From an uncultured delta proteobacterium (lineage in GTDB: Bacteria; Myxococcota_A; Bradymonadia; REDH01): a stretch of 13,653 nucleotides of DNA. Below the pieces are notes generated by a model. The model did not search any database and had not been told where the DNA came from. It saw only the letters and a program-made list of their open reading frames with translations. Location of the stretch: contig CAIWGR010000435.1 in assembly GCA_903912275.1 (NCBI GenBank), forward strand, positions 1 through 13,653. The letters are read 5' to 3'. The translations under genes and the position numbers were made by a program. Within the stretch, counting starts at the first letter, position 1. Each line of letters opens with the position of its first letter. Of the stretch, positions 1 through 7,500 are shown in pieces.

Positions 1-1
1 G

Positions 2-880
2 CTCAACATGCTCATCAGCGAAGACGAGGCAGCCCGCGTGAATGCCTTCGACGACGGCCGCCTCGACTGGGTCAACCAGCTGCCGAGCAACCAGATCCTC
101 TCGTTGCGCACCCGCGATACCTTCCGCCGCACGGAGATGCTCGGCACCTACTTCCTCCGCTTCAATGTTACGAAGCCCCCCTTCAACGATCTCCGCGTCC
201 GACACGCACTCTCGCTCGCCGTCGACCGCGAGCTGCTTTGCCGCTGCACCCTCTCCGACCTCTACAAGCCGGCCACCGGCATGGTCCCCACGCTCCCCGG
301 TTACCCCGCGGGCGACGCTGTGCATTACGACCCAGCAGAGGCGCGGCGCCTGCTCGCAGCGGCCGGCTTCCCCGGCGGAAAGGGGTTCCCCACCGTGGCC
401 TACCTCTACAACACGAGTGAGAACCACAAGATCGTCGCAGAGGGGCTCCAGGACATCTGGAAGTCGGAGCTTGGCATCGAGGTGCAGCTCGTGAACCAGG
501 AGTGGAAGGTCTATCTCGATGCCATGGAGCGGCTCGACTTCGACATCGCCCGCGGCGGCTGGATCGGCGACTACGTCGACCCCAACACCTTCCTCGACCT
601 CTGGCGCACGGGCGATGAGAACAACCACACTGGCTGGTCGAACGCCGAATTCGATGCGCTCATCGGCAAAGCTGCGCAGACACCCGACCCCGCCGCGCGC
701 CTGACCGTTCTCCGCGCCGCAGAAGGCATCCTGCTTCACGACATGCCCGTCATGCCCATCTACAACTACGCCGAGTTCCACCTGCTGCGGGGCGATGTGG
801 AGGGTTGGAAGCCAAACCTCCGCGACGTCCACCTCGCGCGCCATATCCACAAGCGGCCCAAGGCCGGGGGAGGGCGCTAA
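2..880 (+). CDS. Oligopeptide ABC transporter substrate-binding protein, C-terminal part (5' truncated)
   Basis: This is the C-terminal portion of a family-5 solute-binding protein (OppA/DppA type), which captures peptides in the periplasm and hands them to the membrane permease. The frame is open to the left edge, so the first ATG at position 8 is probably internal and the signal peptide lies outside the window. Visible family signatures are the 'FNVTKPPFNDLRVRHALSLA' block (the NxxxPPFxDxRVRxAxxxA motif), the 'YDPAEARRLLAAAGFPGG' block, and the late 'GGWIGDYVDPNTFLDLW' segment that matches the GWxxDYxDPxxFL region of OppA proteins. The gene ends one base before the oppB-like start, which fits a transporter operon. 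Family membership is certain; peptide rather than another ligand is inferred from the OppA-like GDYxDP segment. Confidence 0.9.
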   Translation, partial: LNMLISEDEAARVNAFDDGRLDWVNQLPSNQILSLRTRDTFRRTEMLGTYFLRFNVTKPPFNDLRVRHALSLAVDRELLCRCTLSDLYKPATGMVPTLPGYPAGDAVHYDPAEARRLLAAAGFPGGKGFPTVAYLYNTSENHKIVAEGLQDIWKSELGIEVQLVNQEWKVYLDAMERLDFDIARGGWIGDYVDPNTFLDLWRTGDENNHTGWSNAEFDALIGKAAQTPDPAARLTVLRAAEGILLHDMPVMPIYNYAEFHLLRGDVEGWKPNLRDVHLARHIHKRPKAGGGR

Positions 881-881
881 C

Positions 882-1808
882 ATGCTCCGCTCCCTCGCCG
901 CACGCCTGCTGCAGAACCTCGCGGTTCTCTTCGTGGTCCTCTCGCTCTCCTTCCTGGTCATGAAGCTGGCGCCGGGAAGTCCGCTCTCCAAAGACCGCGA
1001 CCTGCCACCCGAAATCGAGGCCATGCTCCAGGAGCAATATGGCCTCAACAAGCCGCTCGCAGAGCAGTACTTCGACTATGTCGCACGGCTGGCGCACGGC
1101 GACCTCGGGCCATCCATCAAGCAGGAGGCGCCGGTCGCCGACATCCTCCTCGCCGCGCTCCCCTACTCGCTCATCACCGGCCTGCAGGCCATGGCCTTTG
1201 CCATCCTCGTCGGCATCCCGCTCGGCATCCTCGCAGCGATGCGACCGCGCACCTTCTGGGATCACGCCACGATGGCCATCTCCACGCTCGCCATCTCGGT
1301 GCCCAACTTCGTGCTCGGGCCCATCCTGATCCTGGTCTTCGCACTCGGCCTAGGCTGGACCCGCACCGGCGGCTGGGCCGGCTGGAGCGACTCGATTTTG
1401 CCGAGCATCAGCCTCGGCTGCTTCTACATGGCCTATGTCTCCCGCCTCGCTCGCTCCGGAATGCTCGAGGTCTCCAAACTCGACCATGTCCGCACCGCGC
1501 GCGCCAAGGGAGCGAGCGAAACGCGCGTGGTCCTGGTCCACATCCTTCGCGCCGGGCTGCTCCCGGTCGTCAGCTTCCTCGGGCCCGCCTTCGCAGCGGT
1601 GCTGACCGGCTCCGTGGTCGTCGAGCGGGTCTTCAACGTGCCGGGCATCGGCACCTTCTTTGTCGATGCGGCCTTCAACCGTGACTACTTCCTCGTCCTC
1701 GGAGCCATCCTCGTCTACTCGGTGCTCTTGGTCATGCTCAACCTTGCGGTCGACCTCGTCTACTCGGTCATCGACCCGCGCATCACCCTCGACGGGAAGC
1801 AGGCATGA
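882..1808 (+). CDS. oppB: Oligopeptide ABC transporter permease, OppB/DppB family
   Basis: Inner-membrane permease subunit of a peptide importer, 308 aa, the normal length for OppB/DppB. The N-terminal membrane segment (about residues 11-30) ends in 'VMKLAPGSP', matching the family's FxxxxLxPGDP block. A periplasmic segment with 'LNKPLAEQYFDYVARLAHGDLG' (quoted as the motif LxKPLxxQYxxY...GDLG) follows, then five hydrophobic segments. The cytoplasmic EAA loop that contacts the ATPase is at about residues 201-218 (DHVRTARAKGAS...). The conserved 'ERVFNVPGIG' block is at 248-257 and 'VDLVYSVIDPRI' near the end. I chose the ATG at 882 because it follows a GGGGGAGGG ribosome-binding site at good spacing and gives a canonical N-terminus; the longer open frame upstream overlaps oppA. 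The stop overlaps the oppC start (ATGA), suggesting translational coupling. Whether the substrate is peptide or a related ligand cannot be told from sequence. Confidence 0.93.
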   Translation: MLRSLAARLLQNLAVLFVVLSLSFLVMKLAPGSPLSKDRDLPPEIEAMLQEQYGLNKPLAEQYFDYVARLAHGDLGPSIKQEAPVADILLAALPYSLITGLQAMAFAILVGIPLGILAAMRPRTFWDHATMAISTLAISVPNFVLGPILILVFALGLGWTRTGGWAGWSDSILPSISLGCFYMAYVSRLARSGMLEVSKLDHVRTARAKGASETRVVLVHILRAGLLPVVSFLGPAFAAVLTGSVVVERVFNVPGIGTFFVDAAFNRDYFLVLGAILVYSVLLVMLNLAVDLVYSVIDPRITLDGKQA

Positions 1809-3079
1809 GCGGCTCCGCGCAGTCACAGCCCGAGTCGCCCTCGGCACGCGCCTGGCGCGGCTTCAAGAAGAACCGTCTGGCCATGATCAGTCTGGTCTTC
1901 CTGATCGTCGTCAGTCTGCTCGCCATCATGCAGCCGCTCGTGGAGCGCTATCTCACCCGCTTCACGGTGGTCGAGAATCATCCATGCCACCGCTATCTGC
2001 CGCCCGGTGCGCGCGGCATCCCGCGCGACAACTTCCTTCTCGCACCGGTCGCGGATGAGGCCTCTGCACGCGCCGACCTGAACCATGACGGCGCGTGGAC
2101 GGCGCTCGAACTCTCCGAGGCGCTCGCCCACGAAGAGCTTGCGATGCTCGATGCCGATGGTGACAGCGCGCTGAATGCAGCCGAACTCGATGCGGCGCCG
2201 CGCGCACTCACGGCCCCCGCGGCGGCCGTCCTCAAGACCCTCGACAAGGATGGCAGCGGCACGCTCAACTTCGTCGAGGCGCGCATCTTCATCGACCTCT
2301 TCCCCGTCGGGGAGGCCACCGCCTGGACCCGCCGTTTCGACACCGACGCTGACGGCAAGCTCTCCGCCTCCGAGTTCCCCGGCCTCCCGCGCCCCGCCAC
2401 CTTCTGGGCTGGTACAGACAGTCTCGGCCGCGACCTCACCGTCCGCCTCGTCTACGGCGCCCGCGTCAGCCTCATGGTCGGCCTGCTCGCCACCCTCGTC
2501 TCACTCGTCATCGGACTCATCTGGGGCGCAGTCGCCGGCTGGAATGGGGGACGCATCGACGCGCTCATGATGCGCATCGTCGATGTCCTCTACGGGCTAC
2601 CCTTCATGTTCCTGGTCATCCTGCTGATGGTCGTCTTCGGCCGCGACATCCGGCTGCTCTACATCGCCATCGGCGCCATGAGCTGGCTCACCATGGCCCG
2701 CATCGTCCGCGGCCAGGTGCTCGCGCTCCGCAACCTCGACTATGTGCAGGCGGCCCGCGCCGTGGGCGCCTCGACAACCTCCATCCTCTTCAAGCACCTG
2801 CTCCCCAACGCGCTCGGTCCCATCCTCGTCTACGCCACCCTCACTGTGCCGGAGACGATGCTCACCGAGTCCTTCCTCTCCTTCCTCGGCCTCGGTGTGC
2901 AGGCGCCCTACACCTCGTGGGGCGCGCTCGCGAACGACGGCGCCCGCGCCGGCATCATGCTCACCTACCCATGGCTCCTCCTCTTCCCCGGCACCATCCT
3001 CACGCTGACCCTCTTTGCGCTCAATGTGGTGGGTGAGGCGCTGCGCGATGTCCTCGATCCGAGGTCGCAAAACGGCTAG
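1805..3079 (+). CDS. oppC: Oligopeptide ABC transporter permease, OppC/DppC family, with four inserted EF-hand loops
   Basis: Second permease subunit of the peptide importer, 424 aa, against about 280-310 for ordinary OppC/DppC. Residues 15-45 are the OppC N-terminal segment (RAWRGFKKNRLAMISL plus TM1). The conserved 'GTDSLGRDLTVRLVYGAR' block is at 203-220, the EAA loop at about 312-330 (DYVQAARAVGAS...), and 'ESFLSFLGLGVQAP' plus 'SWGALANDG' near 355-379, all typical of OppC. The extra length lies between TM1 and the GTD block, in the predicted periplasmic loop. It holds four 12-residue EF-hand loops at residues 91-102, 116-127, 147-158 and 179-190, each with acidic or Asn/Ser ligands at positions 1, 3 and 5 and Glu at 12. 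The start overlaps the oppB stop by 4 bases; dgt follows after 9 bases. The permease identity is sure. Calcium binding is likely from loop chemistry but unproven, and its effect on transport is unknown. Confidence 0.93.
   Translation: MSGSAQSQPESPSARAWRGFKKNRLAMISLVFLIVVSLLAIMQPLVERYLTRFTVVENHPCHRYLPPGARGIPRDNFLLAPVADEASARADLNHDGAWTALELSEALAHEELAMLDADGDSALNAAELDAAPRALTAPAAAVLKTLDKDGSGTLNFVEARIFIDLFPVGEATAWTRRFDTDADGKLSASEFPGLPRPATFWAGTDSLGRDLTVRLVYGARVSLMVGLLATLVSLVIGLIWGAVAGWNGGRIDALMMRIVDVLYGLPFMFLVILLMVVFGRDIRLLYIAIGAMSWLTMARIVRGQVLALRNLDYVQAARAVGASTTSILFKHLLPNALGPILVYATLTVPETMLTESFLSFLGLGVQAPYTSWGALANDGARAGIMLTYPWLLLFPGTILTLTLFALNVVGEALRDVLDPRSQNG
2075..2374 (+). other. Four-EF-hand insert within the OppC-like permease
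   Basis: Coding segment for the calmodulin-like insert. Loops read DLNHDGAWTALE, DADGDSALNAAE, DKDGSGTLNFVE and DTDADGKLSASE. All have Asp at position 1, Asp/Asn at 3, Asp or Ser at 5, a hydrophobic or aromatic residue at 8 and Glu at 12. Loops 1, 3 and 4 have Gly at position 6; loop 2 has Ser there. Spacing between loop starts is 25, 31 and 32 residues, close to paired EF-hands. Because it follows TM1 in an N-in topology, the insert should face the periplasm, where calcium is far more available than in the cytoplasm. The flanking reading frame is continuous, with no sign of a frameshift. Confidence 0.9.
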
Positions 3080-3088
3080 GAGCGGGCC

Positions 3089-4438
3089 ATGAGACAGTTA
3101 CCCGCAAGACCTGCACGCCTCGAACGCCCCGAAGATGTTCTGCACGAGTATGCCGACCCGCAGAAAGAGCATGACACCCGCACCGAGTTCGAGCGCGACC
3201 GCTCACGGGTGCTGCATGCGGAGTCGTTTCGCAGGCTGCAGGAGAAGACGCAGGTCTTCTACGGTGCCCGAGGTGCCAGCTACCGCACCCGGCTGACCCA
3301 CTCCATGGAGGTCGCGCTCATTGCCAAAGCCATTGCCCGCAAGCTCGGAGCAGACACCGACCTCTGCGAAGCCATCGCCCTCTGCCATGATCTCGGCCAC
3401 CCGCCCTTCGGCCACAACGGCGAGGCGGTCCTCAACGACTGCATGCGCGACCACGGCGGCTTCGAGGGCAACGCTCAGACCCTCCGCATCGTCCGTTGCG
3501 TCGAGGTCAAAGGCTTCCGCTACGAGGGGCTCAATCTCACCTACGCCACCCTCGACGGTGTGCTCAAGTACAAGGTCCCCTACGCCGAGGCACGCAGCCT
3601 GCTCCCGCACGAGGCGGTCCTCCAGCCCCGCTTCGCCTCGCAGGAGAGCGCAGACCTCCTCGCCCCGGCCCACGCTCCCAAGTGTGTCTACGATGCGGAT
3701 TGGGCCTTCGCCCAGCGGGTCGCCGAGGCGCGTGGGACACAGGGACGAGAGAGCTACGAGTGCCGCATCCTCAACCTCGCCGACGACATCGCCTACTGCG
3801 TTGCCGACCTCCAAGACGGGCTCCGCATGGGCTTCCTTGCCGTCAGCGACCTCCGCCTCACCGCGAACGGCGGCGGCTTCATCGACGATGTGGTCCGATT
3901 CCTCAGGCAGACCGATCCATCGTGGCAGCCGTCGCAGGTGCAGGCCATCATCGGCTCGGTTGTTGCGCTCCTCGACGATCTCCTCGCCAAGGGCGAGGCG
4001 CGGCGACTGCCCGGGACCAGCCGCCAGTTCCTCCGCCTTGCCTCGAGCAAGGAGCTCGCCAGCAAACTCCACCGCGAACTCGTGCATGCGGTGACCGCGG
4101 TCGACGGCGAACTGCCAAATCTGCCGGCCGATGCGCTCGCCAAGGTAGCGGTCCTCAAGGCGGTCACCCGGACCCAAATCCTCAAGGATCCTCGTCTGAC
4201 CACGCTCGATGCCGCGGCACGCCGTGTGGTCCGGCGGCTCTTCGAAGCCTTCGCCAACGATGCCGAACTGCTGCCGCGCGGCGTCAGTGAGCGCGTCGGC
4301 TCCGACGACTACCAGGGCGACGAAAAGCTCCGGCTCATCTGCGATCATGTCGCCAGCCTCTCGGATGAGGGTGCGCTGCGGCTCTACCGCCGCCTGTTTG
4401 AACCGGGCTCGCAGGGGCTGCTCGACTTCTTCGGGTGA
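3089..4438 (+). CDS. dgt: Deoxyguanosinetriphosphate triphosphohydrolase family (HD-domain dNTPase)
   Basis: Predicted dNTP triphosphohydrolase of 449 aa, which splits dNTPs into deoxynucleoside and tripolyphosphate. The N-terminus carries the family signature 'DRSRVLHAESFRRLQEKTQV' (residues 37-56). The HD metal site is H71 (RLTHSMEV), H100-D101 (CHDLGHPPFGHNGE, with H104 and H109 further along) and D232/D233 (NLADDIAYCVADLQDG). 'GGFEGNAQTLRIV' at 123-135 is also diagnostic of the family. The ATG at 3089 has an AGGAG six bases upstream and starts 9 bases after oppC, so the gene is probably read from the opp transcript, although I know of no functional link between peptide uptake and dNTP hydrolysis. 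Length lies between the short Dgt-like (about 380 aa) and E. coli-type (about 505 aa) enzymes. Whether dGTP is preferred cannot be told from sequence. Confidence 0.95.
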   Translation: MRQLPARPARLERPEDVLHEYADPQKEHDTRTEFERDRSRVLHAESFRRLQEKTQVFYGARGASYRTRLTHSMEVALIAKAIARKLGADTDLCEAIALCHDLGHPPFGHNGEAVLNDCMRDHGGFEGNAQTLRIVRCVEVKGFRYEGLNLTYATLDGVLKYKVPYAEARSLLPHEAVLQPRFASQESADLLAPAHAPKCVYDADWAFAQRVAEARGTQGRESYECRILNLADDIAYCVADLQDGLRMGFLAVSDLRLTANGGGFIDDVVRFLRQTDPSWQPSQVQAIIGSVVALLDDLLAKGEARRLPGTSRQFLRLASSKELASKLHRELVHAVTAVDGELPNLPADALAKVAVLKAVTRTQILKDPRLTTLDAAARRVVRRLFEAFANDAELLPRGVSERVGSDDYQGDEKLRLICDHVASLSDEGALRLYRRLFEPGSQGLLDFFG

Positions 4439-4446
4439 CCCCGAAG
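4429..4446 (+). terminator. Hairpin straddling the dgt stop codon (possible terminator)
   Basis: A perfect 7-bp GC-rich stem, CTTCGGG / CCCGAAG, with loop TGAC containing the dgt stop codon. It ends the opp-dgt gene group. No T-run follows (tctcgcccct), so it is not a textbook intrinsic terminator; it could instead protect the mRNA 3' end or act with Rho. Confidence 0.45.
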
Positions 4447-4597
4447 TCTCGCCCCTGTTGCAAAACTGACCTATGCGTCTGCGAACTGAGGTTAGGTGGC
4501 TGTGCGGCGGAGCAGCCACTTGTCTCTGAATCAACTCGGTGGCTAGAAGCCCCGGCAACTGACGGCAGCGAAAGCTGTCCCAACCTGGTATCCCTGC
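4439..4597 (+). promoter_or_regulatory. Leader region of the large lipoprotein gene, with three hairpins
   Basis: This 159-base gap must contain any separate promoter and the 5' leader of the lipoprotein gene. Three successive hairpins can be drawn: GTGGCTG/CAGCCAC at 4496-4519 (7 bp, 10-base loop); CGG-T-GGCT/AGCC-CCG at 4537-4554 (7 bp with one bulged T and an AGA loop); and GGCAGC/GCTGTC at 4564-4579 with a GAAA tetraloop. I recognise no known riboswitch consensus. No convincing -35/-10 pair is visible (a TTGCAA at 4458-4463 lacks a -10 at suitable spacing), and no clear Shine-Dalgarno lies just before the ATG at 4598. Confidence 0.35.
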
Positions 4598-7500
4598 ATG
4601 ACTCTGCCCGGCCGCTCCGCTCACCTTCTTGGCGCCTCGCTCCTGTTGCTCACTGTCGCAGCCTGCACGGGCGGTGACACATCGGAAGCCGATGCCGGGC
4701 GTCCCGACATCTTCGGTACCGACACCGGAGATACCGGCGGTACGACGGAGGACACAGGCGGTGGTGACACCATCGGCGATACCGCACCAGACACGGCGGC
4801 CGACACCGATCCCGCAGATACCGCGGCGGATACCGACCCCGACGCTACAGCCGACACCGACCCCGGTGACACAGCCCCCGACACCGCTGTCGACACCGCT
4901 GTCGACACCAGCGGTCCTCCCATCTGTGGCAACGGTACGATCGAGGCCGGAGAGGCCTGCGACGACGGCAACCGTCTCGCCGGCGACGGCTGCTCCTTCA
5001 ACTGCACCCTGGAGTGCGGCCCCGGCAACGACAGCGACTTCGACGGCGTCTGCAACGGCAGCGATGTCTGCCCCGGTTTCGATGACAACCTCGACGTGAA
5101 TGCCAACGGCATCCCCGATGGTTGCGAGGGCTCTCCGGAGATTTGCAATGACAACATCGACAACGATCTCGATGGCGCCATCGATTGTGCCGATACCCAA
5201 TGCGCCTCGCTCGGCGTCTGTACGGGAGGCGCGACCGCCGAGATTTGCGACGATGGCATCGACAACGACCTGGACCGGTACGCCGACTGTCTGGACCTTG
5301 ACTGCATCGGTGACCCTGCTTGCGGCGCGGTCGCCGGCGCGGGCACCTGCTCCGTACCCCGCGTCATCACCGGTCCCGGCATCTATGACGGCTCCACCAT
5401 CGGCCTCGCCGATGCTGTGAGCCCGGGTTGTGCACTGGATCCGGACAGCCCCGATGAGGTCTACACCTTCAACGCCCCCACGGCGGGCAAGTGGTGCTTC
5501 TGGGTGACCGATGGCAACTTCGACACCGTCATCGATGTGCGCCGCGGCTGCACGAATGCCGGGAGCGAGGTTACCTGCGACGACGATAGTTCCCCTGTTG
5601 GCCTCCTGCTCTCGCAGGCCGAGCCGACGCTCACGGCCGGAACCAACTACTTCGTCTTCGTCACCGGCTCTCACTTCGACGACTTCGGTGACTACCGCCT
5701 CTTTGTGCGTCCTGGCGTCTGCCCCGCAACCCTCACCGAGAGCTGCGCCAACGGCCTCGACGACGACGCCGACGGCCTCGTCGACTGCGACGACACAAGC
5801 TGCGTCGCCGACGCCAACTGCGTCAGCCTGCCTGAGGTCTGCAACGACAGCCGCGACAATGATCGCGACGGCCTGACCGACTGCGCCGACACGGCCGACT
5901 GTGCCACAGATGCAAACTGCATCATCCTGCCCGAGGTCTGTAACGACAGCCGCGACAATGATCGCGACGGCCTCACCGACTGTGCCGACACCGCCGACTG
6001 CTCGCTCGATGCCAACTGCATCGTCCTGCCGGAAGTCTGCGACGACGGCCTGGACAACGATCGTGACCGCGCCACCGACTGCGCCGACTCCGACTGCACC
6101 TCCTCCCCCCTCTGCGCAGAGGTCTGCGACGATGGTATCGACAACAACCGAAACAGCCTTGTCGATTGCCTCGACCCGCGCTGCGCGAGCTTCCCGGCCT
6201 GCATCCCGCCGACCGATGGCACCTGCACCGCACCCAACATCATCACGGGCGCCGGTACCTACACGGGCGATACCACCGCGCAAGCCGACCAGGGCCGCAC
6301 CGGCTGCTCGACGGGCGCAGGGGGCCACGACGACGTCTGGTCGGTCACGGTGCCGACCACCGGCAACTGGTGCTTCATCGTCACCCAGGCCACCTTCGAT
6401 ACCACCGTCTATCTCACCAACACCTGCCTCAACACGGGCAGCCTGATCACCTGCGACGCCAACGACGGCCCCTCTACCTGGTCGATGGCGGAGGGCTCGC
6501 TCACCGCCGGCCGGACCGTCTTCCTGGCTGTCGATGGCAACACCGCCAGCGCCTTCGGAACCTACCGCCTGCTTGTGCAGTCCGGTGCCTGCCCGCTCGT
6601 TCTCCCCGAATACTGCGACAACGGCGTGGATGATGATGCCAACGGTGCCACCGACTGCGCAGACACCGCCTGCGTCGGCAGCCCGGCCTGCGGTCCGCAG
6701 CCTGAGATCTGCGATGATGCTTTCGACAACGACCTCGACGGTCTGGTGGACTGCTCCGATTCCGACTGCAGCGGCGCTACCGTCTGCATCCCCGTCCCCG
6801 AGCTCTGTGCCGACGCACGCGACAACGACCTCGACACCCTCATCGACTGCTTCGACCCGGACTGTGCCGGAGATGCTGCCTGTCTGCCACCGGCCGAGAT
6901 CTGCACCGACGGCATCGACAATGATCGCGACGGCTTCATCGACTGCTCCGACACCGACTGCACCGATGCCCTCAACTGCATCCCCTTCCCAGAGGTCTGC
7001 ACCGACGGCCGCGACAACGACCTTGACACCCTCGTTGACTGTGCCGACCCCGACTGTGCTGCACAGTTCGTCTGCATCGCCTCGCCCGAGGTCTGCAACG
7101 ACGGTCGCGACAACGACCTCGATGGCGCCATCGACTGCGACGACACACAGTGCACCTCCAGTTACTGCACCCCGACGGGCAACGGCAGCTGCTCCACGCC
7201 GACCGACATTGGCAGCTTTGGCACCTTCACCGGCACGACCAGCTTCTCCAACCGGGAAGGCTCCTGCGGCGGTCTTGGCGGCGAGGAGGCCATCCGCTGG
7301 CGCGCGCCGCTCACCGGTAACATCTGCGTGCAGCTCGCCGGCAGCGCGACGTTCGATGCGGTCCTCTACGCTCGCACCGTCTGCACCTCGACCACCGATC
7401 TCGCCTGTAGCGACGACTACTCGGAGACCTCCTACGGCGCCCGCATCGACCTGGCGGTGACCAACGCCTCCTCCTACTTCCTCTTTGCCGATAGGTACTC

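Noticed and set aside
1805..3079. Gene fusion or frameshift to explain the EF-hand insert in the OppC-like permease
   Set aside because: The frame is open and codon use is even through the insert, and the permease core resumes normally at the GTD block, so it is an in-frame domain insertion.
4439..4597. Known riboswitch (cobalamin, c-di-GMP, TPP) in the lipoprotein leader
   Set aside because: The conserved boxes of these classes, as I remember them, are absent; only generic hairpins can be drawn.
3203..6328. A 1041-codon open frame on the reverse strand, antisense to dgt and most of the large lipoprotein
   Set aside because: It crosses two well-supported genes, and its protein is low-complexity Val/Ala/Gly/Asp. 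That is what the reverse of GAC-rich DxD repeats gives (GTC for Val). No domain is recognisable.
6608..7153. Regular 96-base repeats that might be taken for a CRISPR array
   Set aside because: The period is a coding repeat in frame; there are no identical palindromic repeats, no unique spacers and no cas genes.
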